This document shows, piece by piece, positions 26,746 through 34,666 of a DNA stretch of 64,000 nucleotides. How positions within the stretch are numbered: the first letter of the stretch is position 1; each line of letters starts with the position of its first letter. Under the pieces are notes generated by a model. That model saw only the letters and a list, made by a program, of their open reading frames with translations, was not told where the DNA came from and did no database searches. The position numbers and the translations under genes are program-made. The DNA is from DATJOJ01 sp035507035 (GTDB lineage: Bacteria > Acidobacteriota > Terriglobia > Terriglobales > Acidobacteriaceae). The stretch covers positions 36,573-100,572 of the forward strand of contig DATJOJ010000019.1 in assembly GCA_035507035.1 (NCBI GenBank). The letters run 5' to 3'.

Positions 26746-28689
26746 ATGGCTCAGAGCATCGTTGAGAAAATCGCGCAATCTCACCTCGTGGAAGGCCCTC
26801 AGCGGCCCCTCCGAGCGGGCGACTTCGTTTCCATTCGTCCTCACCATGTCATGACTCATGACAATACATCGGCTGTCATGAGCAAGTTCAAGGGCATCGG
26901 CGCCGCAAAGATTCACGATCCAAAACAACCCGTTTTCGCCCTCGATCACGACATTCAGAACCACGACGAAGCCAACCTGAAGAAATACCGCTCGATTGAG
27001 GCATTCGCCAAGCAACATGGCATCGACTTCTATCCCGCGGGAAACGGCATCGGCCACCAGATCATGGTCGAGCGCGGATATGTCATTCCCGGCTCCTTTG
27101 TCGTTGCCTCGGATTCGCATTCCAATATGTATGGCGCCCTCGGCGCCATTGGCACTCCGATCGTCCGCACTGATGCGGCTGCCGTTTGGGCAACCGGAGA
27201 GTTTTGGTGGCAGATTCCACGTAGCGTGCAGGTCGTGCTCGAAGGCAAGCTGCGCCAGGGACTCAGCGGCAAAGACGTCATCATTACTTTATGCGGCCTC
27301 TACAATCATGACGAAGTTTTGAACGCCGCACTCGAATTCAGCGGTCTCGGTGTTGCCAGTCTGACCATGGACGAGCGCTTCTCCATCTCCAACATGAGCA
27401 CCGAGTGGGGCGCGCTGGTCGGCTGGTTTCCTGTCGATCGGGTCACGATTGATTACTTGCGGCGGGTGCATCAGCGGCTCGAGAGCATGGGCCTAGAGCG
27501 CTTCACCGAACAAGACATCGAGAACTGGGCAACGAACCCTGCTCAGCCCGATCCAGACGCGAGCTACGCTGCCCGAATCGTGCTCGATTTGAATCAGATC
27601 ACGCCACACGTCTCCGGCCCGGACACGGTTCAGGTCATGAGTTCCCTCGCTGAAATGGCAAAGAAAAACGTGGCGATTCAGAAAGCCTACTTGATCTCTT
27701 GCGTGAACTCCCGCCTCGAAGATCTCGAAGCCGCAGCCAAAGTGATCAAAGGAAAAAAGATCGCCCCCGGAGTCAAATTCTATCTGGCCGCGGCGAGCAA
27801 ATGGGTGCAAGAAGAAGCTGAGCAGCGTGGCATCTGGCAAACTCTGCTCGATGCAGGCGCGAACGCTTTGCCGCCGGGATGCGGCCCCTGCATCGGCCTG
27901 GGCGCTGGACTACTCGAGCCGGGGGAAGTCGGCATTTCCTCCACCAATCGTAATTTCAAAGGCCGCATGGGCTCGCGCGACGCGCAATGCTACCTCGCAA
28001 GTCCTGAAGTCGTCGCAGCATCCGCCGTCGCCGGTTACATTTGCGGGGCACGCGAGATTTCCAATGGCCTGCCAACCCGCACTTACACGGAATCCCTCAG
28101 CCCCGTAGCCACGGAAAAAGTGGAAATCCTTCCGGGCTTTCCTGCGCGCGTCCGCGGGCGACTTGTCTTCCTGCCGCAGGACAACATTAATACTGACGCC
28201 ATCTACGGCAAGGACTACACCTATCGCGACGACATGACGCCCGCGATGATGGCGAACGTTGTCATGGAAAATTACGACCCGCAATTTGCCGCGCGCACCC
28301 AGACCAACGACATAGTCATCGGCGGCTTCAACTTCGGAACCGGCTCCAGCCGCGAACAGGCAGTGACTTGCCTAATAGCAAAGGGCATCCCGCTCGTAAT
28401 CGCCGCCAGCTTCTCGCAAACCTATCTGCGCAACGCGTATAACAACGGATTTTTGTGCGTCGAAGTTCCGACTCTGATCAAGCGTCTCCGCGAGCAGTTC
28501 GCGACCCAGATCGCGGCAAAAGAGAAGACCATCATCCCCGGCGATGTCATCGACATTGATTTCACTTCGTGCGTTATCCACTGGCGCAGCGAAGGTTTCG
28601 CGTTTCCTGCGTTGGGCAGCGTGCCGCAATCATTGGTCATCTCGCGGGGCGTGGAGAATTTGGTGGCAAAACGTTTGGGATTGAAATGA
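26746..28689 (+). CDS. aconitase-family hydratase, homoaconitase-like
   Basis: 647 residues. Seen: the [4Fe-4S] ligands Cys319 (SCVNSR) and Cys379/Cys382 (GCGPCIG); the blocks HDNTSAVMSKF, DHDIQNHDEANLKKY, FYPAGNGIGHQIM and ASDSHSNMYG; and a C-terminal swivel domain with GFNFGTGSSREQA. From memory these match fungal homoaconitase (Lys4/LysF) more closely than AcnA or AcnB, with both halves in one polypeptide. The reaction is a dehydration/rehydration isomerising a tertiary to a secondary 2-hydroxy tricarboxylate. Whether the substrate is citrate, homocitrate or another acid is open. It starts 9 bp after the PrpD-like gene. Confidence 0.92.
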   Translation: MAQSIVEKIAQSHLVEGPQRPLRAGDFVSIRPHHVMTHDNTSAVMSKFKGIGAAKIHDPKQPVFALDHDIQNHDEANLKKYRSIEAFAKQHGIDFYPAGNGIGHQIMVERGYVIPGSFVVASDSHSNMYGALGAIGTPIVRTDAAAVWATGEFWWQIPRSVQVVLEGKLRQGLSGKDVIITLCGLYNHDEVLNAALEFSGLGVASLTMDERFSISNMSTEWGALVGWFPVDRVTIDYLRRVHQRLESMGLERFTEQDIENWATNPAQPDPDASYAARIVLDLNQITPHVSGPDTVQVMSSLAEMAKKNVAIQKAYLISCVNSRLEDLEAAAKVIKGKKIAPGVKFYLAAASKWVQEEAEQRGIWQTLLDAGANALPPGCGPCIGLGAGLLEPGEVGISSTNRNFKGRMGSRDAQCYLASPEVVAASAVAGYICGAREISNGLPTRTYTESLSPVATEKVEILPGFPARVRGRLVFLPQDNINTDAIYGKDYTYRDDMTPAMMANVVMENYDPQFAARTQTNDIVIGGFNFGTGSSREQAVTCLIAKGIPLVIAASFSQTYLRNAYNNGFLCVEVPTLIKRLREQFATQIAAKEKTIIPGDVIDIDFTSCVIHWRSEGFAFPALGSVPQSLVISRGVENLVAKRLGLK

Positions 28690-28722
28690 ATGCAGGTATC
28701 AATAGTAAGAAACCAGAGGTAA

Positions 28723-28750
28723 ATTCTTCCTTCTGAATTCTTACTTCTGA
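28723..28750 (+). repeat. 14-nt tandem repeat in the spacer before the dehydrogenase
   Basis: ATTCTTCCTTCTGA (28723-28736) is followed directly by ATTCTTACTTCTGA (28737-28750), 13 of 14 matching. It sits in the 78-bp gap between the hydratase and the IDH-like gene, just before a CAGGAGA ribosome binding site at 28754. This is the largest gap in the operon. Confidence 0.6.
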
Positions 28751-28767
28751 CTTCAGGAGATGGACGA

Positions 28768-29997
28768 ATGTCAAAGTACACCGTAGTCACCATGCCGGGC
28801 GATGGCATTGGCAACCAGGTTTTACCTGAGGCCTTGCGCGTCCTTCGCGCGGCCGGCTTCGACGCCGATTACATCCACGCCGACATCGGTTGGGAATGCT
28901 GGCGCAAAGAAGGCAATGCGCTGCCCCATCGCACCATCGATCTGCTGAAGAAATACAAGCTCGGACTTTTCGGCGCGATCACCTCCAAGCCCAACAAAGC
29001 TGCCCAGGAGGAATTAATCCCCGAACTCCGCGGCAAGGGATTCGTCTACTACAGCCCGATCGTCACCATGCGCCAGCTCTTCAATCTGGATGTTTGCATG
29101 CGGCCCTGCATCGGCTTTGCCGGCAATCCCCTGAACTACATTCGCAAGAACAAGGACGGTCGTTTTGACGAGCCGCAGATCGACACTACTGTTTTCCGTC
29201 AGAACACCGAGGGGATGTACGCCGGCATCGAGTGGACGAATCCGCCAGAAAATGTTCGCGCCGCATTGGCCACGCATCCGAAATTTAAGCCATTTGCCAG
29301 CGTGCCCGGCTCCGATCTTGCCGTCAGTGTCCGTGTCATCACTCGTGACGCAGCTCGTCGTATCGTCACCGCAGCCTTCGAATATGCCAAGAAGCGGGGC
29401 TTCAAAGGCGTAACCATCTGTGAAAAGCCGAACGTGGTGCGCGAAACCTCCGGCATGATGGAAGAAACCGCTAAGGAAGTCGCCAAGAACTATCCTGGCC
29501 TCCGTCTCTGGTCGACCAATATCGACGCGCAGCTCATGTGGCTGAACAAAAATCCCGAAGATTACAACGTGATCGTCGCCTCGAATCTGTTCGGCGACAT
29601 TTTGTCTGACGCATTTGCCGGCCTCGTTGGCGGACTGGGATTCGCCGCCTCTGGCAACATCGGCACAGACGTCGCAGTTTTCGAGCCAACCCACGGATCG
29701 GCTCCAAAATATGCCGAACTTGACCCTCCCATCGTAAATCCGATCGCCATGATTCTTTCCGCCGCCATGATGCTCGATCACGCTGGCGAAGGCGCGAAGG
29801 CTGAGCGCATTCGCAACGCTATTGCGAGCGTTGTAAAGGAAGGCAGGGTTCGCACCTATGACATGATGCGCCTCCCCGGTGGTCCGCAAGCCATCAGTCA
29901 GGGCGCAGCCAGCACGATTCAAATGACGGATGCGATCTTGGAAGCCTTAGTCACAACTTCGAGGCACAAACAGCCAGAGTTGGTAGGAGCTCGATGA
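28768..29997 (+). CDS. isocitrate/isopropylmalate dehydrogenase family, predicted NADP-dependent
   Basis: 409 residues, cytosolic beta-decarboxylating dehydrogenase. Seen: the N-terminal GDGIGNQVLPEAL, substrate loop YSPIVTMRQ, FRQNTEGMYAGIEW, metal-binding SNLFGDILSDAFAGLVGG, and cofactor region THGSAPKYA with Lys314/Tyr315, followed by TYDMMRL with Tyr364/Arg368. These four match the NADP determinants of E. coli IDH (Lys344, Tyr345, Tyr391, Arg395). The TEG motif fits isocitrate or homoisocitrate rather than isopropylmalate. The loop has Ile where E. coli has Asn115, so the exact substrate is uncertain. The stop overlaps the next start (ATGA). Confidence 0.92.
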   Translation: MSKYTVVTMPGDGIGNQVLPEALRVLRAAGFDADYIHADIGWECWRKEGNALPHRTIDLLKKYKLGLFGAITSKPNKAAQEELIPELRGKGFVYYSPIVTMRQLFNLDVCMRPCIGFAGNPLNYIRKNKDGRFDEPQIDTTVFRQNTEGMYAGIEWTNPPENVRAALATHPKFKPFASVPGSDLAVSVRVITRDAARRIVTAAFEYAKKRGFKGVTICEKPNVVRETSGMMEETAKEVAKNYPGLRLWSTNIDAQLMWLNKNPEDYNVIVASNLFGDILSDAFAGLVGGLGFAASGNIGTDVAVFEPTHGSAPKYAELDPPIVNPIAMILSAAMMLDHAGEGAKAERIRNAIASVVKEGRVRTYDMMRLPGGPQAISQGAASTIQMTDAILEALVTTSRHKQPELVGAR

Positions 29998-31205
29998 GCA
30001 CGGCAACCATGCAATCAACCAAGCCCGCCGAAGCCGGTCACTGGGGAAAAGAAGTTCGCTCCGACCTGCACGTTGCCTTCGAACCGCGAGAGCGTGGCGG
30101 CATCGAGATCATGCTGGAATCCCGTGTAAGCCTCTACTACGGAAATTCCATCCGCGGTCAGGTAAAGAAGGTTTTGCGGGATCTCGGCGTCGACCACGCC
30201 CTGGTCACCATTCATGACGAAGGCGCGCTGCCCTTCGTGATTTCAGCTCGCCTTGAAACGGCCGTAAAACGCGCTGGACTCGGCGAGGGCCGAAAGTCGC
30301 TTCCCGAAGACCTACCCTTGCCCCAAGCATCGCCCCGTGACCGTTTGCGCCGTTCCCGTCTCTACTTGCCGGGTACCGAGCCGAAATATTTCATCAACGC
30401 CTCCCTTCACCAGCCTGACGCGATCATCCTCGATCTGGAAGATTCCGTTCACCACGCAGAGAAAGATGCCGCGAGAATCCTGGTCCGCAATACGCTTCGC
30501 GCTGTCGATTTCGGCACGTGCGAACGCATGGTGCGGATCAATCAGTTGCCGCTCGGGCTCGAGGATCTGGACGAAGTTATTCCGGAAGCGCCAGATCTCA
30601 TCCTGATCCCAAAAGTCGAAACGCCGGAGTACGTGAAACAGGTCGCGATGACGATCGTCGATCTAAAGTCGAGACACGGCATTCATCACCCGATCTGGAT
30701 CATGCCGATTCTTGAATCCGCGCTTGGAATCGAGAATGCCTTTCAGATCGCCTGCGCATGCCCGACAGTTTGCGCTCTCACCCTCGGCCTCGAAGATTAC
30801 ACCGCCGATCTCGGCGTCGCGAAAACGCCCCAAGGACACGAATCCCTGTACGCTCGCATGCGGCTTGTGAACGCCGCGAAAGCCGCCGGCATTCAAGCCA
30901 TAGATTCCGTGTTTGGCGATGTCGGCGATCCCGACGGCCTACGCCGCTGGGCGGAGAATTCGCGTGCCCTGGGATTTGAAGGCATGGGCTGCGTACATCC
31001 TTCACAAATTCGCATCATCCACGAGGCATTCGCCCCCTCTGACACCGAAATCGCAAAGGCCCTCAAGATCGTCGCCGCCTTCGAAGAGGCGCAGCAGCGC
31101 GGCCTCGGCGTCGTGAGCCTGGGTTCGAAAATGATCGATCCACCGGTCGTTGAGCGCGCCAAAAAGTTAGTTGCACGAGCTAAGCAGATGGGGAAATCCC
31201 TGTGA
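29994..31205 (+). CDS. citE: citrate lyase gamma-beta fusion (CitD acyl-carrier domain + CitE)
   Basis: 403 residues. Residues about 15-95 match CitD, the citrate lyase acyl-carrier subunit (pattern IEIMLESRVSLYYGNSIRGQV and a later HDEGALPFVISARLE). Residues about 115-400 are the CitE/HpcH TIM-barrel lyase, with RSRLYLPGTEPKYF, LDLEDSV (metal), RINQLPLG, LIPKVETPEY and GMGCVHPSQI. CitD and CitE are normally separate. The serine carrying the phosphoribosyl-dephospho-CoA arm in CitD aligns near Ser23 but displaced by one position. Overlaps both neighbours by 4 bp. CitC, CitX and CitG, needed for maturation, are not in the window. Confidence 0.9.
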   Translation: MSTATMQSTKPAEAGHWGKEVRSDLHVAFEPRERGGIEIMLESRVSLYYGNSIRGQVKKVLRDLGVDHALVTIHDEGALPFVISARLETAVKRAGLGEGRKSLPEDLPLPQASPRDRLRRSRLYLPGTEPKYFINASLHQPDAIILDLEDSVHHAEKDAARILVRNTLRAVDFGTCERMVRINQLPLGLEDLDEVIPEAPDLILIPKVETPEYVKQVAMTIVDLKSRHGIHHPIWIMPILESALGIENAFQIACACPTVCALTLGLEDYTADLGVAKTPQGHESLYARMRLVNAAKAAGIQAIDSVFGDVGDPDGLRRWAENSRALGFEGMGCVHPSQIRIIHEAFAPSDTEIAKALKIVAAFEEAQQRGLGVVSLGSKMIDPPVVERAKKLVARAKQMGKSL

Positions 31206-32785
31206 ACCCTGCACCCTCTGTGTTTGAAGAAGCAATCGAACTCGTCCAAAATGCCGCCGGACGCACCGTTCCCGCGGAAGTCAACGGCAAGCCGCAGACT
31301 CCGTTTCTTGGAGTTGGCCAGTACCACCCGCACGGATACAAAGCCGCGCCTCCCACCCGGGCCGCTGCCGATTATCCAGAGAACGGCGACAAGCGCGTTC
31401 GCGATCTCGAAACCGCGTTACGCAAATGCGGCCTCCGCGATGGCATGGTCATTTCCAATCATCATCATCTTCGCGATGGCGATAGCGTCGCGCTCATGGC
31501 TCTTCAAGCCGCGGCCAAAATCGGCGTCAAAGATCTCACCTGGTTCCCCAGCGCATCATTCCCCTCGCAAAAAGCTGCCATCGCACTCATGGAATCCGGC
31601 GTCATTCACCACATCGAAGGCAGCATGAACGGCCCACTCGGCGACTACTGCACGCAAGGCAAGATGCGCGGCATGGGCGTGTTGCGCTCGCATGGCGGTC
31701 GATGGCAGTCGATTCAAGATGGCGAGGTACACATCGACATCGCCGTCATCGCTGCCCCTACCGCCGATCCCTTCGGCGACGCCGACGGCTCTCACGGAAA
31801 ATCCGCTTGTGGCTCGCTGGGCTTCGCGCTCGCCGACTCGATTTACGCCGATCACGTCATCGTCGTCACCGACAATCTCATCCCGTTCCCCTGCATCCCC
31901 TGGCAAATTCAAGGCAACAATGTGGACTACGTCGTGGAAGTCGACTCCATCGGCGATCCCGCGAAAATCGTCTCCGGCACAACTCAAATCACTCGTTCGC
32001 CCGATCGCTTGCGCATCGCCGAGTTGGTCGCGCGTTTCTTGCGCGAGGCCGGCATCATGCGCAACGGATTTTCTTTCCAAGCCGGAGCTGGCGGAATCGC
32101 GCTGGCTTTCGTCGACTATCTCCGCCGCATGATGAAAGAAGACGGCGTGAAAGCCCGCTTCGTACGCGGCGGTTCGACCAACTATCTGGTTGACCTGTTG
32201 CAGGAGGGCCTAACCGACTACATCCTCGACGGCCAGACCTTCGACCTCGACGGCGTGAAGTCGATTGCGAGCGATCCGCGACATGTGGCCACGTCGCCAT
32301 TCACTTCCTACAACTTTCATGGCAAAGGAAATTTCGCTTCAATGGTCGATGCCGTGGTCCTGGGTGCAACCGAAGTTGACATCGACTTCAATGCCAATGT
32401 CGTCACCCACTCCGACGGCCGCCTTCTGCACGGCATCGGCGGATGGCAGAACTGTTTGGCCGCTGGCTGCACCATTCTGGCTCTGCCTTCATTCCGCGAT
32501 CGCATTCCCGTCATCGTCGATCGCGTGACCACGCTAACCGGCCCAGGAGATCTGATCGACGTTGTCGCCACCGAGCGCGGCATTGCGATCAATCCTCGCC
32601 GCGCGGATTTGCTCGATGCAGTCAAAGGATCGAATCTACCCATTCGACCGATTCAGGACATCAAAGCCGAAGTCGAGCGCATCTGCGGCGGCGAGCCCGA
32701 ACGTCCAAAGTTCGGAGATCGCCCAGTCGCAATTGTGAAGTGGGTCGACGGTACCGTGCTCGACACAGTTTGGCAGGTCGGCTAA
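31202..32785 (+). CDS. citF: citrate lyase alpha subunit (citrate:acetyl-ACP transferase)
   Basis: 527 residues, close to E. coli CitF. It exchanges the acetyl group on the acyl carrier for citrate, making citryl-ACP, which CitE cleaves to oxaloacetate and acetyl-ACP. Seen: CoA-transferase-like blocks ISNHHHLRDGD, EGSMNGPLGDYCTQGKM, ADGSHGKSACGSLG, VTDNLIPFPCIPWQIQGNNVDYV, FQAGAGGIALA and GIGGWQNCLAAGCTILALP. Last gene of the operon; a hairpin follows. The final 180 bp are duplicated at 34392-34570. Confidence 0.95.
   Translation: MNPAPSVFEEAIELVQNAAGRTVPAEVNGKPQTPFLGVGQYHPHGYKAAPPTRAAADYPENGDKRVRDLETALRKCGLRDGMVISNHHHLRDGDSVALMALQAAAKIGVKDLTWFPSASFPSQKAAIALMESGVIHHIEGSMNGPLGDYCTQGKMRGMGVLRSHGGRWQSIQDGEVHIDIAVIAAPTADPFGDADGSHGKSACGSLGFALADSIYADHVIVVTDNLIPFPCIPWQIQGNNVDYVVEVDSIGDPAKIVSGTTQITRSPDRLRIAELVARFLREAGIMRNGFSFQAGAGGIALAFVDYLRRMMKEDGVKARFVRGGSTNYLVDLLQEGLTDYILDGQTFDLDGVKSIASDPRHVATSPFTSYNFHGKGNFASMVDAVVLGATEVDIDFNANVVTHSDGRLLHGIGGWQNCLAAGCTILALPSFRDRIPVIVDRVTTLTGPGDLIDVVATERGIAINPRRADLLDAVKGSNLPIRPIQDIKAEVERICGGEPERPKFGDRPVAIVKWVDGTVLDTVWQVG
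32606..32785 (+). repeat. direct repeat copy A: 3' end of citF
   Basis: The last 180 bp of citF recur at 34392-34570. Positions 32696-32781 are identical to 34481-34566 (86 bp). The upstream 90 bp differ mostly at synonymous positions plus one single-base deletion in copy B. Confidence 0.95.
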
Positions 32786-32817
32786 GGCCCAGGGGTTCGA
32801 TGTTCAACCCAAAATAT

Positions 32818-32840
32818 GGCCACTGCCAAAAACAGTGGCC
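32818..32840 (+). terminator. hairpin between citF and the convergent secreted-protein genes
   Basis: GGCCACTG (32818-32825) pairs with CAGTGGCC (32833-32840) across CCAAAAA. A smaller GGGTT/AACCC hairpin sits just before it (32793-32810). It lies between convergent genes and could terminate in both directions; there is no strong T-run after it on the plus strand, but the loop gives a short U-run on the minus strand. Confidence 0.5.
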
Positions 32841-32857
32841 CCGTTCTGCAGTGGTCC

Positions 32858-33463
32858 TTATCTGAATTGCACTAGCACCGAGTTAATCCCCAGACTCCCA
32901 CTCTTTGAACCCGAGTTGTAGAGAACGATTCGCAGGGGATAGTCTCCCAGTGCTGGGCTTGGCACATTCGCCCATGAACTTACCTTTAATGTATTGGCAG
33001 ATGATATCGGCACTGTGCCTGTTAGGTCCTGCCAGGTTGAATTGTAGAACTGCGCTTTCGCTGTCGAGCCACTTGGCAAGGCAAGGTTGCCGAGCGAGAC
33101 CTCGAGCCTGACCTGCCCCGCTCGAGTCATGTCTACCTGAGCGAACTGCGAAGTGTTCACTACGCCCGCCCCAATGGTGTAAGTTCCGGTTGTCAACAAA
33201 ATTTGCGAAGCTGGCAGTCCTGGCAGACGGTAGGATCCATTGTTATCCGACTCCCGGATCGTTCCGCCGGAGATCGCCAACCAGTATTGGCCCAGTACGG
33301 GATTCGGCAGAGGCTCTGAGTTATCAGTCAGACCAATAGAACTCTCTGCCGCAGCGTTTTGCGCCACATTTAATGGCCCAATGCAATTCGTCCCGTTGCT
33401 GCCTTGCGAACATTGGGCGGCTGCCAGGCCCGTCAGTAAGAGGATTGTCACAAGATATTTCAT
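32858..33463 (-). CDS. small secreted protein of unknown function
   Basis: 201 residues with signal peptide MKYLVTILLLTGLAAAQ. The mature part has two Cys near the N-terminus (QCSQGSNGTNC) and is otherwise rich in S/T/G/N and predicted beta strands, resembling an Ig- or galactose-binding-like sandwich. No family recognised. It is the third of three minus-strand genes (34246 to 32858) that form a cassette between the two citF 3' copies. 10 bp separate it from the FN3 gene upstream. Confidence 0.8.
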   Translation of the reverse strand: MKYLVTILLLTGLAAAQCSQGSNGTNCIGPLNVAQNAAAESSIGLTDNSEPLPNPVLGQYWLAISGGTIRESDNNGSYRLPGLPASQILLTTGTYTIGAGVVNTSQFAQVDMTRAGQVRLEVSLGNLALPSGSTAKAQFYNSTWQDLTGTVPISSANTLKVSSWANVPSPALGDYPLRIVLYNSGSKSGSLGINSVLVQFR

Positions 33464-33473
33464 GCAACCTCTC

Positions 33474-33866
33474 TTATTGGATCGTCCCGGTTAAGCCGGT
33501 CGGCGCAGGCGGCGGTGTTGGGATACTCAGTGGCCCCACTTCATTGCTGAAGCCGGATTCCCCGCCCGCGCTGACGGCGGTCACTTTGTAGTAGTACGTG
33601 CTGCCATTCGTAATGCCAGTATCTGTATAGGTGGTGATTGGCGTCGTGCTGCTATAGAGCAGGGTTTCCCCGCCAGAAGCCGTGCCTCGATAAATGTTAT
33701 TTCCGGTGATGCCCGATCCTGTACTCTGCGTCCAGTTCAGCAGGACTTGATGTGCCCCGGGAATATTAGGACTGTTGCTGACTTTACCCGTGACTGGCTT
33801 GCTATCCGCACTGGCGATGATTGCTAAGAATATGACGATGGGAAAGATGCTCAGACGTCGTATCAT
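33474..33866 (-). CDS. small secreted fibronectin type III protein
   Basis: 130 residues: signal peptide to about residue 20, then a single FN3 domain. Seen: HQVLLNWTQSTG, NIYRGTASGGETLLY, TYTDTGITNGSTYYYKVTAV, and GESGFSNEVGP, the standard FN3 core Trp, Tyr and Tyr-x-Tyr. It ends with a Pro-rich PTPPPAPTG tail. Starts inside the ATGA overlap with the gene upstream. Extracellular binding is the likely role, partner unknown. Confidence 0.88.
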   Translation of the reverse strand: MIRRLSIFPIVIFLAIIASADSKPVTGKVSNSPNIPGAHQVLLNWTQSTGSGITGNNIYRGTASGGETLLYSSTTPITTYTDTGITNGSTYYYKVTAVSAGGESGFSNEVGPLSIPTPPPAPTGLTGTIQ

Positions 33867-34246
33867 TCATGACCTCCATTAATTGGGAATATTGGCTGCG
33901 AATTGGCTGCGAATTGGTTGGAATAGGCGGACTCCGAATTAGTGCTGGAGTCATAGGCTGTGCATACGTAATAAAAGGTTGCGTTGCTTGGAACGTTCAG
34001 ATCGGTGTAACTCAAAGTGGCAATGCCGCTCATCACTTGGGTATATGGCCCGCCGCTCGTGGTACTGCGGTAGACACGGAAGCTGATGGTCGGGCTGGTT
34101 TCATCAGACCACGACAACAAGACATAGTGTTTGCCTCCGGCATCGCTCTCGACACTGCCATTTAACGTGACTGTACCCGTAAGGCTGGTCTGCGCGAACG
34201 CATTACTCAACAGCAGCGTGAGTGCGAATAAGAGTTTTTTCATCAT
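33863..34246 (-). CDS. small secreted fibronectin type III protein
   Basis: 127 residues (or one fewer if the second ATG is used). Signal peptide MMKKLLFALTLLLSNAFAQ, then one FN3 domain with HYVLLSWSDETSP, FRVYRSTTSGGPY, YTDLNVPSNATFYYVCTAYD and SAYSNQF. It is a paralogue of the neighbouring FN3 protein at 33474. First gene of the three-gene cassette; an AAGAGGTAAG purine stretch precedes the start. Confidence 0.88.
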   Translation of the reverse strand: MMKKLLFALTLLLSNAFAQTSLTGTVTLNGSVESDAGGKHYVLLSWSDETSPTISFRVYRSTTSGGPYTQVMSGIATLSYTDLNVPSNATFYYVCTAYDSSTNSESAYSNQFAANSQPIFPINGGHE

Positions 34247-34391
34247 GTCTTACCTCTTATGTGCGCTTTTCATGCCAAAGTGTGAGTTGTGCGCGGCTCG
34301 AGCGCGCGAGTCTCGTCGTGGATTTCCCGTAAGTTTTTTTGTCCATTTCGGTCGCGCAGTGTGACCTGAGTGGATCGAGTGGCGCAGCCAG

Positions 34392-34570
34392 GATTTGCTC
34401 GATGCGATAAAGGCTCGAATCTAACAATCCGTCCGATTCAGGAAATTAAAGCGGAAGTCGAGCGAACCTGCGGCGGCAAACCCGAACGTCCAAAGTTCGG
34501 AGATCGCCCAGTCGCAATTGTGAAGTGGGTCGACGGTACCGTGCTCGACACAGTTTGGCAGGTCGGATAG
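34392..34570 (+). pseudogene. orphan copy of the citF 3' end (direct repeat copy B)
   Basis: The reading frame from about 34410 reproduces the last 52 residues of CitF almost exactly (RPKFGDRPVAIVKWVDGTVL and the ending DTVWQVG), with Thr, Glu, Thr and Lys replacing Pro, Asp, Ile and Glu. A one-base deletion near 34405-34410 breaks the frame relative to the upstream 15 bp of homology, and nothing upstream codes for CitF. Mostly synonymous differences show that this copy was once part of a functional citF allele. Seen directly; origin discussed in the findings. Confidence 0.92.
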
Positions 34571-34666
34571 GGCTGAAGGGTCCGGCGGCGGTTCTGAACT
34601 GCGCGGTGATGCGCCGGGGGTGAGGACCGTCGGTCGATGAAGCCAATCGGAACGATGGCCTGACTA

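Noticed and set aside
29014..29922. 302-codon minus-strand frame in the dehydrogenase gene
   Set aside because: Antisense to a well-supported family member.
24731..32785. 2-methylcitrate cycle operon
   Set aside because: PrpD and an aconitase-type gene fit, but methylcitrate synthase and methylisocitrate lyase are absent, and the IDH homologue could not oxidise 2-methylisocitrate, a tertiary alcohol.
32793..32810. possible tRNA T-arm (GGGGTTCGA...AACCC)
   Set aside because: No acceptor, anticodon or D-arm could be placed around it; it is a simple hairpin after citF.
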